Source: Pseudomonadota bacterium
GTDB lineage: Bacteria > Pseudomonadota > Gammaproteobacteria > Burkholderiales > Burkholderiaceae_B
NCBI GenBank assembly: GCA_023387815.1
Contig: JAEWHK010000063.1
Coordinates: forward strand, 62,001 to 126,000
Direction: 5' to 3'
DNA length: 64,000 nucleotides
Numbering within the stretch: position 1 is the stretch's first letter; each line of letters starts with the position of its first letter. Below the pieces are notes generated by a model. That model saw only the letters and a program-made list of their open reading frames with translations, searched no databases and was not told the DNA's origin. Made by a program: the position numbers and the translations under genes. Shown piece by piece: positions 1 to 8,698 of the stretch.

Positions 1-490
1 GCTGCCGCATACCACCCGAGAGCTGATGCGGGTAGGCAGAGAGGCGAGCTTCGGGACTGGGGATTCCCATCAGTCCCAGCATGTCGCGCGATTGCTCCCA
101 GGCCTGACGACGGCTGATTTTCTCGTGAGCACGCAGGGTTTCGATCATTTGCGTGTCGATCCGCAGAACCGGATTCAGCGTCATCATCGGATCCTGGAAA
201 ATCATGGAGATCCGGTTGCCACGCAATTTGCGCAGGTCTGCTTGCGGCATTTTCAGGAAATCCTGTCCCTTGAACAGAATCTCTCCGCCAACGATACGGC
301 CGGGTTCATCCACCAGTCCCATAATCGAAAAGCCGGTCACTGATTTGCCGGAACCCGACTCGCCTACCAGACCCAGAATACGTCCGGACTCGAGCTGCAG
401 CGAAACACCATCCACTGCAGGCACCTGGCCCGCACGCGTCATGAAATGAGTACGCAGGTCGCGCACTTGCAGCAAGGGTGATGTACTCAT
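1..490 (-). CDS. Dipeptide/oligopeptide ABC transporter ATP-binding protein (DppD-like), partial
   Basis: The N-terminal 163 residues of a peptide-type ABC ATPase, cut by the left window edge. I translated it from the minus strand starting at the ATG at 490. It has a Walker A motif (GESGSGKS) at about residues 43-50, the Q-loop IFQDPM followed by the TLNP sequence typical of Dpp/Opp ATPases, and reaches the LSGGMRQ signature just at the edge. It would couple ATP hydrolysis to import of peptides or peptide-like solutes at the inner membrane. Its start overlaps the stop of the upstream permease gene by four bases (ATGA), so it is the third transporter gene of the operon. The second ATPase and any binding protein lie outside the window or elsewhere. 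Confidence 0.93.
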   Translation of the reverse strand, partial: MSTSPLLQVRDLRTHFMTRAGQVPAVDGVSLQLESGRILGLVGESGSGKSVTGFSIMGLVDEPGRIVGGEILFKGQDFLKMPQADLRKLRGNRISMIFQDPMMTLNPVLRIDTQMIETLRAHEKISRRQAWEQSRDMLGLMGIPSPEARLSAYPHQLSGGMRQ

Positions 491-1437
491 CGCTGCCTCC
501 GCGGATTGAAGATTTCCCGCAGGCGATCACCCACCAGATTCAATGCCACAATTGTGATCAGCAGTGCCACACCAGGAAAGAGACTGATCCAGTATTGTCC
601 TGACAGCATGTATTGATACCCGTTGGCAATCAGCAATCCCAGAGAGGGTTCGGTTACCGGCACACCCAGTCCCAGAAAACTCATGGTGGCTTCCAGCGTG
701 ATGGCACGCGCAACCTGCAGGGTACCGATCACAATCAGCGGCGGCAGGCAATTGGGCAGAATATGGCGCAGCATGATGCGCCAGCGCGGGATATTGAGAC
801 TGCGTGCCGCCTCTACATATTCCTTTTGCCTTTCTGCCAGCGCCTGTCCGCGCGCGGTACGCGCATAGTAGGCCCACTCCAGTATCACAAGTGTCAATAT
901 CACATTCCCGATACCCTTGCCCAGATAGGCAAGAATCATCATGGCAATCAGGATCGAAGGAAATGACAGCATCAGATCAACCGTGCGCATGATAAAGCCG
1001 TCAACCCGTCCGCCCGCGTAGGCAGACAGTACGCCCAGTATGGTTCCAACCACACTTGCAATGAGTGCAGAACCGACGCCCACGGTCAGACTGATACGCA
1101 GGCCATAAAGAATCGCCGAAAACAGGTCTCGTCCCTGCCCGTCTGTCCCCAGCCAGTAGTTGAACGTACCGGCACCATTCGCACTGCCCGGAGGCAGGCG
1201 AGAATCCAGAATATCCAGCTGCATTAAATCATAGGGATTCTGCGGCGTAATCCAGTGGGCAAATATCGAACCCAATGCCAGCAACAAAAGCAGCACAAAG
1301 CCAATCGCCGCCCGCTTGGAGGAAAAGAAATCGGACAGCCTTTCCCGAAACCGTGAAGGTCTGGGCGCATGCACTATCGGTGCAGCCACCGGGTCCACCG
1401 CTGCTTCTGCGGTCTGTCTGTTAACGGACTGATTCAT
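487..1437 (-). CDS. Dipeptide ABC transporter permease, DppC type
   Basis: A 316-residue inner-membrane permease. It begins with a long cytoplasmic tail rich in Ala, Val and Pro, then one membrane segment at about residues 40-62, and five more in the BPD transporter domain from about residue 100. The GTDGQGRD sequence and the EAA loop (EYVEAARSLNIPRWRIM, about residues 205-222) are characteristic of the DppC/OppC family and contact the ATPase. It overlaps both neighbours by four bases (ATGA), so translation is coupled through DppB-DppC-DppD. Substrate cannot be read from sequence; the operon context with a flavin monooxygenase hints at a compound that is oxidised after uptake. Confidence 0.95.
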   Translation of the reverse strand: MNQSVNRQTAEAAVDPVAAPIVHAPRPSRFRERLSDFFSSKRAAIGFVLLLLLALGSIFAHWITPQNPYDLMQLDILDSRLPPGSANGAGTFNYWLGTDGQGRDLFSAILYGLRISLTVGVGSALIASVVGTILGVLSAYAGGRVDGFIMRTVDLMLSFPSILIAMMILAYLGKGIGNVILTLVILEWAYYARTARGQALAERQKEYVEAARSLNIPRWRIMLRHILPNCLPPLIVIGTLQVARAITLEATMSFLGLGVPVTEPSLGLLIANGYQYMLSGQYWISLFPGVALLITIVALNLVGDRLREIFNPRRQR

Positions 1438-2408
1438 CGCGCACCCTCCAGCCGCACGCGCGGATCCAGCAGGCGGTAAGCAATATCAACCAGCAGATTG
1501 ATGGTCACGAAAACGCAGACTATGACAACCAGATAGGCCAGTATGACCGGCCTGTCCAGACCGTTGATACTATCCAGGATCAGCTTGCCTGCGCCCGGCC
1601 AGGAGAAAATGCTTTCGGTGACCACTGCACCGGCAATGGTCGATCCGAACTCAAGGCCCAGTACGGTCACCAGGGGAATCATGATATTGCGCAGCACATG
1701 TACGCCAATCACGCGAAAATTGCTCAGACCCTTGGCACGCGCAAACCGGATATAGTCCAGCGGCAGCACTTCCTGTACGCCGGCATAAGTCAGGCGAATC
1801 ACAAGTGAAACTTTGAAAAGGGCCAGATTGATGGCGGGCAGCAGCAGATGTCGCAGACCGTCAATCGTCAGAAATGACCATTGATAGCCGAACAGCGTCA
1901 CGGTCTGGCCGCGGCCAGAGGAAGGCAGCCAGCCAAGACTCACACTGAATGCCATAATCAGCACCAAACCAACCCAGAAGGTGGGCAGCGAGAAGCCCAA
2001 TATGCTGCCTGTCATGATCGTCCGAGAAAACAGGCTTTCCGAATACAGACCGGCAATCAGGCCCAGCGGTACACCGACCACAATCGCAATAAACAGCGCT
2101 GCCAGCGCCAGTTCCATAGTGGCGGGCAGCCGTTGCAGAACCAGTTGCAGGGCCGGCTGGTTGTAGACAAAGCTGTTGCCCAGATCACCTTTCACCGCAC
2201 TGGCCAGAAAATGAAAATATTGCATCCATAATGGCTGATCAAGACCCATCTGCGCAATAATGCGCGCCCGATCCCGCTGATCCGCATCGGGACCGATCAG
2301 AATGTCGATAGGATTGCCCACCGCGTGCAAACCGATGAAGACAATCAGCGTCATCAACAGAATGATCAGCAGCGCCTGCAGAACGCGTTTAATCAGCCAT
2401 AACGTCAT
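1434..2408 (-). CDS. Dipeptide ABC transporter permease, DppB type
   Basis: A 324-residue permease that pairs with the DppC-like protein to form the membrane channel. The start chosen is the ATG at 2408, giving MTLWLIKRVLQ, the normal DppB N-terminus with an immediate first membrane helix; the longer open frame upstream only reads into the preceding gene. The EAA loop DYIRFARAKGLSNFRVI and the closing LLDPRVRLEG are typical of the family. The start overlaps the stop of the monooxygenase gene (ATGA at 2405-2408), so the monooxygenase and transporter are one transcription unit. Confidence 0.95.
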   Translation of the reverse strand: MTLWLIKRVLQALLIILLMTLIVFIGLHAVGNPIDILIGPDADQRDRARIIAQMGLDQPLWMQYFHFLASAVKGDLGNSFVYNQPALQLVLQRLPATMELALAALFIAIVVGVPLGLIAGLYSESLFSRTIMTGSILGFSLPTFWVGLVLIMAFSVSLGWLPSSGRGQTVTLFGYQWSFLTIDGLRHLLLPAINLALFKVSLVIRLTYAGVQEVLPLDYIRFARAKGLSNFRVIGVHVLRNIMIPLVTVLGLEFGSTIAGAVVTESIFSWPGAGKLILDSINGLDRPVILAYLVVIVCVFVTINLLVDIAYRLLDPRVRLEGAR

Positions 2409-3865
2409 TGCGCCTCCACCGGTGGTGGCGGGCTGGCAGCAGTCCACTCATCACCGTCGAGCTCGGGCTCGGCGTAGGCTTCAATCTGTTCAAAATAGCT
2501 GGCCACATCTTCCTGATAGAGGGACCCGGTGATGGCGCGCGCAATGGCAGACGCCCCGTCGGAAATGGCAGGAATATCGCCGGAAACCGTACCATGAGAT
2601 GCCACGGCCGGATAGCTGAAGCAATAAATGTGTGACAGGCCGGGCGCATTCACGCCTTCACGTGGCTGGAATTCAAAATCAGGACCTAGATCCGGACAGG
2701 CCGACAACTCTGCATCTTCCTGACCGGGCTGCGGACGATAGCGATCGGCCCACGTCCGCACCAGCGGCGCCAGTTCGGCATACTCAGGACGCAGATGCCA
2801 GTCTATTTTGAAGCCGGTGGCAAAAATCAGGAAATCCAGTACGAACGTACCTTTTGGTGTGGTCAGATAGATCACGTCATCGCGCACCTCTATCTTCTGC
2901 ACCGGACAGCCTGTATTGAATCGCGCGTTGTGATGTGAAGCCACACGCAACGTGCTGCCTTTGGGAGGAGGAACCTGCTGTTCGTTGATGTAATGACGAA
3001 TGCGCCATTTCCAGTCGTCAGACAGGCCTGCATAACCGTGTACCAATCCGGGGCTGCCGGAACCCTTGCCTTTGTTGATGCGGGGGATTTCGTTACGCCG
3101 GATAATCAAATCAACACTGTGCGCACCGGCTTCCAGCGCCGTCGCAGCACTATCCATCGCCGAGGCACCAGCACCAATCACGCCCACCCGTTTGCCGGCA
3201 AGTGTTGTGTAGTCAAAGAAATCAGAGGAATGCGCACGCAGATGAGCCGGCACGCTATCGGCAAAAGCCGGAAAACTCGGGCCGCCCAGACCATCCCGGC
3301 CAGTAGCCAGAATCAGCCGCCTTGCGCCGACACGCGTTTCGCCGGCGGGCGATTGCAGGGTCAGTTCCAGATAATTGTCGGGATGCAGATGCACATGACG
3401 AATGGCATGTTCATTGCGCACATCCACATTCATGACCTTGCGATACCAGCGCAGATAATCCATCCATTGCAGTCGTGGTATTTTATCCAGCGCATCCCAT
3501 TCCTGGGTGCCGTACTGCGCTTCGAACCAGGCACGAAAGGTCAGCGATGGAAGACCAAGCGCCGGACCGGTCAGCTGTTTGGGCGAACGCAGCGTTTCCA
3601 TGCGCGCTGTTGTCGCCCAGGGGCCTTCAAACCCCTGAGGCGAACGATCGAAATTACAGGAGCGAACGCCCAGATTGCGCAGCGCCACCGCGGCAGTCAG
3701 TCCCGCCATACCTGCGCCAATAATCGCGACGTCAAGCAAACGTTCCCCATTGACCTCACGCGGCTTCACCCAGTCCTTGCCAGGCAGATCCAGTCGCAGC
3801 AAATCCTGCTGCAAACGCGCTTCCAGGCCGGACAGACCTTCTTTTTCGGGTGGCTGATAACTCAT
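2405..3865 (-). CDS. Flavin-containing monooxygenase-like NAD(P)/FAD oxidoreductase
   Basis: A 486-residue flavoprotein of the FMO/Baeyer-Villiger-like group (COG2072 type). It has an FAD Rossmann motif IIGAGMAG at about residues 48-55 and a second dinucleotide motif VGVIGAGASAMDS near residue 230 for NADPH. The family oxidises N, S or carbonyl substrates with O2 and NADPH in the cytosol. It is the first gene of the operon and is translationally coupled to the DppB-like permease, suggesting that its substrate, or a precursor, is imported by that ABC system. I do not see the full FxGxxxHxxxW FMO fingerprint, so the exact class is uncertain and the substrate unknown. Confidence 0.85.
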   Translation of the reverse strand: MSYQPPEKEGLSGLEARLQQDLLRLDLPGKDWVKPREVNGERLLDVAIIGAGMAGLTAAVALRNLGVRSCNFDRSPQGFEGPWATTARMETLRSPKQLTGPALGLPSLTFRAWFEAQYGTQEWDALDKIPRLQWMDYLRWYRKVMNVDVRNEHAIRHVHLHPDNYLELTLQSPAGETRVGARRLILATGRDGLGGPSFPAFADSVPAHLRAHSSDFFDYTTLAGKRVGVIGAGASAMDSAATALEAGAHSVDLIIRRNEIPRINKGKGSGSPGLVHGYAGLSDDWKWRIRHYINEQQVPPPKGSTLRVASHHNARFNTGCPVQKIEVRDDVIYLTTPKGTFVLDFLIFATGFKIDWHLRPEYAELAPLVRTWADRYRPQPGQEDAELSACPDLGPDFEFQPREGVNAPGLSHIYCFSYPAVASHGTVSGDIPAISDGASAIARAITGSLYQEDVASYFEQIEAYAEPELDGDEWTAASPPPPVEAQ

Positions 3866-3888
3866 ACTCTGTAACTCAATCGAAAATA

Positions 3889-3904
3889 CAAGGGTTTACC
3901 CTTG
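3889..3904. promoter_or_regulatory. Palindrome upstream of the monooxygenase-ABC operon
   Basis: The arms CAAGGGT and ACCCTTG are perfect inverted repeats around a two-base centre, 24 bases before the start codon at 3865. A TTGGCA hexamer on the minus strand adjoins it. Position and symmetry suggest an operator for a dimeric repressor or activator. No regulator gene sits next to it in the window. Confidence 0.4.
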
Positions 3905-4191
3905 CCAAACACATTTGAATATTACGCAATGCTATAAAGAAAGGCGTAATCAACCATTTTAAAGAATATAACAAAGCCAATTTATATTATTTAGTTATTA
4001 ACATATATCAAGTCAGTTCTAATGGCCGCTGCAATGGAAACATGCCACCCGCCAGCAATGCAATGCGATGGACTCATCCGGGCTGCGCATGGCAACAATC
4101 ACTATTGCAATTTTAAATCACGGCACACAACAAAAGCCGCATAATAAAACTGAAACTATTAACTATTTAATATGTCATATTCTCTTTCGCC

Positions 4192-4264
4192 CGCGAGAGT
4201 GTCTATCGCGTGAGTGCACATACTTAGTGTCGTTCGCGCTAGTGTCCTTCGCCTGAGTGCACAC
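4192..4264. repeat. Degenerate 15-bp tandem repeat upstream of alcohol dehydrogenase
   Basis: Five consecutive units follow the pattern CGCGTGAGTGCACAT: 4192-4206, 4207-4221, a 13-base unit at 4222-4234, 4235-4249 and 4250-4264. All keep the AGTG core. The array ends 53 bases before the alcohol dehydrogenase start, so it lies where the promoter or 5' leader would be. Function unknown; it may be a set of protein-binding half-sites or a decayed duplication. Confidence 0.6.
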
Positions 4265-4317
4265 GCTGATTGTCCGCGCTCATTCATCTTTTGTCTGTCC
4301 ACCCTCCAGGAAATCAC

Positions 4318-5379
4318 ATGAAGACCTTAGCCTATGCCGCCCAGTCTCCCGAATCGCAGTTAGGACCTTTTGATCTGGAACGTCGCGAGCCGCGGGACGA
4401 AGATGTGGTTATCGATATCCTGTTCTGCGGCGTGTGTCATTCTGATATCCATACCGCACGCAACGAGTGGCAGAACACCGTTTATCCCTTTGTGCCGGGT
4501 CATGAAATCATTGGTCGCGTGGCCAATGTGGGCAGCAAAGCGGGCAAATTCAAAATAGGTGACCTGGTTGGCGTCGGCTGCATGGTCGACAGCTGCCGTC
4601 ATTGCGCATCTTGCGAAGAAGGTCTGGAACAGTATTGCGAAAATGGCTTCACTGCCACTTACAACAGCGATGATCATATTGGCGGCACACCCCACCCCGT
4701 CACCTTCGGTGGCTATGCAGACAAGATCACAGTAGATGAACGTTTCGTTCTGCGTGTTCCGGAGAACCTTGACCCTGCCGCCACTGCGCCGCTGCTGTGC
4801 GCCGGCATTACCACCTACTCCCCGCTAAGACACTGGAATGTTGGTGCAGGTCAGAAAGTGGGCATCATCGGACTTGGCGGGCTCGGCCACATGGGTGTGA
4901 AATTTGCCCATGCCATGGGTGCGCACGTTGTGATGATTACAACCTCACCGGAGAAAGGAGAGGACGCCAAAAAGCTGGGCGCAGATGAGGTATTGATATC
5001 AAAAGATGCGGATGCCATGGAAAAGGCAGCCAATACGTTTGATTTTCTGCTCAACACCATTCCGGTAGGACATGACACCGATCCCTACATGAATCTGCTC
5101 AAACGGGACGGCACCATGGTTGTTGTGGGTGCTGTTGAAGCACTGACAAACGTGAATGGAATACCTTTCATTATGCGTCGCCGCTCCATGGCGGGCTCAC
5201 TGATTGGCGGCATACCTGAAACGCAGGAGATGCTGGATTTCTGCGGCGAACACAATATCACATGTGACATTGAAATGGTCAGCATGAACGATATCAATAC
5301 CGCCTATGACCGCACCGTTGCCGGTGATGTCAAATACCGTTTCGTTATCGATATGGCCACCCTCAATAAAGAGGCGTAA
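4318..5379 (+). CDS. Zinc-dependent NAD(P) alcohol dehydrogenase (YahK/cinnamyl alcohol dehydrogenase-like)
   Basis: A 353-residue medium-chain dehydrogenase/reductase. The catalytic zinc site is visible as CGVCHSDIHT (about residues 37-46) and the GHE motif near residue 61; the structural zinc site is the cysteine cluster CRHCASC with a later Cys in EQYC, near residues 93-107. The coenzyme-binding turn is GLGGLGHMG. The family interconverts aldehydes and primary alcohols, often with NADPH and broad substrate range, in the cytosol. The ATG at 4318 is preferred over a TTG at 4270 because it gives the standard MKTLAYAA N-terminus and follows a CAGGAAA ribosome site. The gene stands alone, convergent with the acetolactate synthase gene. 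Confidence 0.92.
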   Translation: MKTLAYAAQSPESQLGPFDLERREPRDEDVVIDILFCGVCHSDIHTARNEWQNTVYPFVPGHEIIGRVANVGSKAGKFKIGDLVGVGCMVDSCRHCASCEEGLEQYCENGFTATYNSDDHIGGTPHPVTFGGYADKITVDERFVLRVPENLDPAATAPLLCAGITTYSPLRHWNVGAGQKVGIIGLGGLGHMGVKFAHAMGAHVVMITTSPEKGEDAKKLGADEVLISKDADAMEKAANTFDFLLNTIPVGHDTDPYMNLLKRDGTMVVVGAVEALTNVNGIPFIMRRRSMAGSLIGGIPETQEMLDFCGEHNITCDIEMVSMNDINTAYDRTVAGDVKYRFVIDMATLNKEA

Positions 5380-5436
5380 ATCTGAAGGCGGGCCATTCGT
5401 GTGGCAAGCTGAAAGTCGCGCAACCCGCTGCGCGCC

Positions 5437-7191
5437 CTATTCTTCCACGTACCAGGTATCTTCTGACAGCATGACCTGTTGATGGCCGTAACCGGCAGGC
5501 ATCATGGGAAAGCAGTTTTCTTGCGGCTGCACTTCCACATTCAGGAAATACGGGCCATCGTAATCAAAGCATTCACGAATGGCATCTTCCAGCTGCAAGG
5601 GGTCAGACACGGTTGCCGCACCCCAGCCAAAGGAGCTTGCCAGCGCCACGAAATCCGGTATAGAGGCGTTATAGCTGTGGCTGTAACGACCCTCGTGAAT
5701 CAGTTCCTGCCATTGCCGCACCATGCCCATGTGCCGGTTATTGCACAGAATCACCTTGACCGGCGTTTCATGCTGAATGGCGGTCGACAGCTCCTGGATG
5801 TTCATCAATACTGAGGCATCGCCGCTGACACAGACAACCAGCGAATCGGGATTGCCAATCTGCGCGCCAATGGCGGCCGGCAGTCCATAACCCATGGTAC
5901 CTGCACCGCCCGAGGTCAGCCAGCGATTGGGTTCGCGAAACTTCAGATATTGCGCGGCCCACATCTGATGTTGTCCCACATCGGTACTCACGATCACGTC
6001 GCGCCCGTCAATCAGATCGTTCACCGTTGCCAGCAGATGCTGAGGCAGGATGACCTCGTCAGAGGGGGTGAATCCCAGACAATCGGTGGCGCGCCATTTT
6101 TCAATCCGGGTCCACCAGTCATCGATCAGACCGGGCTCACGTTCCAGCTGCTTGACCTCGTTGAACAGGGACTTGAGCACGGGATAGCAATCGCCCACCA
6201 GAGCCACATCGGCGCGGACCACTTTATCAATAGAGGCGGGATCAATATCCAGATGGATCTTGACGGCATGCGGACAAAAATCCGAAAGCCTGCCGGTAAT
6301 ACGGTCATCGAAGCGCGCACCGATACATACGATCAGGTCCGCGTGGTGCATGGCCAGATTGGCCTCCAGCGTACCGTGCATGCCCAGCATGCCCACGAAC
6401 TGCTTGTCATTGGCCGGAAATGCGCCCAGCCCCATCAAGGTCAGTGTGCAGGGGGCGCCGGTGTAACTGACCAGGTTGGAAAAGACCTCGCAGGCATCCG
6501 GCCCGGAATTGATCAGGCCGCCTCCGCCATAAAACACGGGGCGTTTGGCGTTCACAATCAGGGAGGCGGCGCGCTTGATGGCAGCCTGCATCACAGAAGC
6601 TGACATCTGGCCAGCGTTATTGGCCGGAGCCTCCGCCGGTTCGACATCCTCTTGCTCAGGCGCGGCTGCCATCTGTATGTCTTTGGGAAAATCGATCAGC
6701 ACCGGCCCCGGACGGCCCTTCGCGGTCATGTTATAGGCTTTTGCGGTCACGGCGGCCACATCTTCCACGCGCTTGATCTGCGCATTCCACTTGGTGACCG
6801 GACGTGAAATACCCACGGCATCACATTCCTGGAAGGCATCGGTGCCGATGGCGCTGGTGGCAACCTGGCCACTGATACACAGCACGGGAATGGAGTCGCA
6901 CAAGGCATCCAGCAGACCAGACGTAGTATTGGCCATGCCCGGGCCCGATGTGACCAGCACTACACCGGGTCTGCCGGTAGAGCGTGCATAACCCTCTGCC
7001 GCATGCATGGCCGCCTGTTCGTGCCGCACCAGTACGTGATGAATCCGGGGCTCGGAATACAGTGCATCGTAAAGCGGCAGCACGGCGCCGCCGGGGTAGC
7101 CAAAAATAGTATCCACGCCGTTTGCGATCAGGGTTTCTAACATCAGCTGGGCGCCATTCATGGCAGGGGCATCATCGCGGGGTGTGTTCAT
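5437..7191 (-). CDS. ilvB: Acetolactate synthase large (catalytic) subunit
   Basis: A 584-residue thiamine-diphosphate enzyme that condenses two pyruvates to acetolactate, or pyruvate with 2-oxobutyrate, at the start of branched-chain amino acid synthesis. The catalytic Glu lies in RHEQAAMHAAEG (about residue 58); the ThDP-binding segment begins at SGDASVLMN and ends at CNN about 28 residues on. The length and the C-terminal ENCFPMMPAGYG match the biosynthetic, FAD-containing class rather than the catabolic one. No small regulatory subunit gene (ilvH) and no ilvC follow, which is unusual for this class, so the symbol is by family and it may be a second isozyme. It is divergent from panB, whose substrate derives from acetolactate. 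Confidence 0.92.
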   Translation of the reverse strand: MNTPRDDAPAMNGAQLMLETLIANGVDTIFGYPGGAVLPLYDALYSEPRIHHVLVRHEQAAMHAAEGYARSTGRPGVVLVTSGPGMANTTSGLLDALCDSIPVLCISGQVATSAIGTDAFQECDAVGISRPVTKWNAQIKRVEDVAAVTAKAYNMTAKGRPGPVLIDFPKDIQMAAAPEQEDVEPAEAPANNAGQMSASVMQAAIKRAASLIVNAKRPVFYGGGGLINSGPDACEVFSNLVSYTGAPCTLTLMGLGAFPANDKQFVGMLGMHGTLEANLAMHHADLIVCIGARFDDRITGRLSDFCPHAVKIHLDIDPASIDKVVRADVALVGDCYPVLKSLFNEVKQLEREPGLIDDWWTRIEKWRATDCLGFTPSDEVILPQHLLATVNDLIDGRDVIVSTDVGQHQMWAAQYLKFREPNRWLTSGGAGTMGYGLPAAIGAQIGNPDSLVVCVSGDASVLMNIQELSTAIQHETPVKVILCNNRHMGMVRQWQELIHEGRYSHSYNASIPDFVALASSFGWGAATVSDPLQLEDAIRECFDYDGPYFLNVEVQPQENCFPMMPAGYGHQQVMLSEDTWYVEE

Positions 7192-7344
7192 TCTTCAAAT
7201 CCAAACAGGCTAACAGGTTTGTCGCAAACTTAAATAATATCCTTTTTGCAATGGACTGACAGAATTCAAGGGATAACACGGTAAACTTACCGCTTCGTCA
7301 TATGGCCGATGCTGGCCAGAAGTAGATCAGGCAAGGAGATAGTC

Positions 7345-8169
7345 ATGAGTGTGCATACGACAGCCAAACGCATTACCGTTCCCCAGTTGCGGGCGTATAA
7401 AAATCAAAAGAAAATCGTGTCGCTGACTTCCTACACCGCTCCCTTTGCCCGCGTACTGGACGAATTCCTGGATATGATCCTCATCGGCGACTCAACCGCC
7501 ATGGTGGGCTACAACATGGAAAATACCCTGGCCATTACGCTGGAGCAGATGGCTGCCCACGCGCGCGCGGTCGTGCGTTCAACGCAGAACGTCTGCGTGG
7601 TTGTAGACATGCCGTTTGGCAGCTACCAGGAATCGCCAGAGCAGGCGTTCCGCAACGCGGCCTATCTGCTGCGCGAATCCGGCGCTGACGCCGTTAAATA
7701 CGAAGGCGGAGCCCCGCTGGCCGACACCACGCGCTTTCTGGTTGATCGCGGCATCCCCGTGCTCGCCCATATCGGCCTGATGCCTCAGTATCTGAACACC
7801 ATGGGCGGCTTCAAGGCGCAGGGAATGTCAGACGAAGCGGCAGAGGTCATCTATCAGGACGCCCTGGCGCAGGAAAAAGCTGGGGCGTTTGCCGTGGTCA
7901 TTGAAGGCACGGCCGAGCCTCTGGCACGGCGCATTACCCAGGCGCTGGCAATCCCGACGATTGGTATCGGCGCCTCACCCGAGTGTGACGGCCAGATTCT
8001 GGTCGCAGAAGACATTTTCAATCTGACTCCCAACCGCATACCGAAATTCGCAAAACAGTTTTCTGATGTTCAGGCCGCCATCCGTGAAGGTGTGCAGGCC
8101 TATGCGAATGAGGTACGGGAAGGTACGTTTCCAACCTTGGATAACTGTTTTGGCGTGAAAAAGAAATGA
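7345..8169 (+). CDS. panB: 3-methyl-2-oxobutanoate hydroxymethyltransferase
   Basis: A 274-residue protein matching PanB along its whole length. It transfers a hydroxymethyl group from methylene-tetrahydrofolate to 2-oxoisovalerate to make ketopantoate, the first step of pantothenate synthesis. Family marks are KKIVSLTSYTAPFARVLDE, the metal-site segment LIGDSTAMV near residue 45, and VIEGTAEPLARRIT. The start is the ATG at 7345 behind AAGGAGAT; an upstream in-frame start at 7309 would add a non-family leader. Its stop overlaps the next gene by ATGA. panC is not adjacent. Confidence 0.96.
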   Translation: MSVHTTAKRITVPQLRAYKNQKKIVSLTSYTAPFARVLDEFLDMILIGDSTAMVGYNMENTLAITLEQMAAHARAVVRSTQNVCVVVDMPFGSYQESPEQAFRNAAYLLRESGADAVKYEGGAPLADTTRFLVDRGIPVLAHIGLMPQYLNTMGGFKAQGMSDEAAEVIYQDALAQEKAGAFAVVIEGTAEPLARRITQALAIPTIGIGASPECDGQILVAEDIFNLTPNRIPKFAKQFSDVQAAIREGVQAYANEVREGTFPTLDNCFGVKKK

Positions 8170-8669
8170 AGGAAAAAGCGAAGAACATAGCCACGCCGCC
8201 CTGGCATGTGGTGCGCAAATCAACCCTGCACGGCAACGGCGTCTTTGCCGCCAGAAATATCCCAAAGGGCACGCGTATCATTGAATATACGGGCAAACGG
8301 ATTACGCCCGAGCGGGCAGATGAAATGCATCCGGTGAATCCGGACGATCCCTTTCATACGTTCTTTTTTTCAACCAGCAGCGGAAAAATCATTGACGGCG
8401 GCGATGGCGGCAATGATTCGCGCTGGATCAATCACAGCTGTGATCCCAACTGCGAAACCCAGGAAGGCAGTGGCGGCAAACGAGTATACGTTTATGCCAC
8501 TCGCGATATTCTGAAAGAAGAAGAACTCTTCTATGATTACGGACTGATCATGGAAGGCAGAATCACAAAGACATTGCGCGAACAGTACAAATGTCTCTGC
8601 GGCGCCAAAACCTGTCGCGGCACCATGCTCGCCCTGCCGGAGAAAAAGAAAGCGAAGAAGAAAAAGTAG
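8166..8669 (+). CDS. SET-domain protein (putative protein-lysine methyltransferase)
   Basis: A 167-residue protein consisting almost entirely of a SET domain. Seen directly: the GNGVFAARNIPKGTRIIEYTG opening typical of SET, the NHSCDPNCE pseudoknot motif near residues 97-105, the FYDYG catalytic-tyrosine segment, and a post-SET zinc cluster (CLCGAKTCRG). The tail is lysine-rich (KKKAKKKK), which could bind nucleic acid or be a substrate for self-methylation. SET enzymes transfer methyl from S-adenosylmethionine to lysine side chains. It overlaps panB by four bases, so the two are co-translated, yet no functional link is known to me. Targets in this bacterium are unknown. Confidence 0.9.
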   Translation: MKEKAKNIATPPWHVVRKSTLHGNGVFAARNIPKGTRIIEYTGKRITPERADEMHPVNPDDPFHTFFFSTSSGKIIDGGDGGNDSRWINHSCDPNCETQEGSGGKRVYVYATRDILKEEELFYDYGLIMEGRITKTLREQYKCLCGAKTCRGTMLALPEKKKAKKKK

Positions 8670-8698
8670 TATTGAAGTTTCGCAATAACTGCAAGCAT

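Larger units (their letters stand above)
3866..4317. other. Intergenic region between divergent monooxygenase operon and alcohol dehydrogenase
   Basis: This 452-base gap is AT-rich in its left two thirds (3900-4190), which probably carries the two divergent promoters. It holds the palindrome at 3889-3904 and a 15-base-period degenerate tandem repeat at 4192-4264. I find no convincing gene: a 62-codon open frame from 4068 has no recognisable features or ribosome binding site. Confidence 0.6.

Noticed and set aside
4068..4256. Possible small gene in the gap before alcohol dehydrogenase
   Set aside because: No ribosome site, no known features, and it overlaps the tandem repeat.
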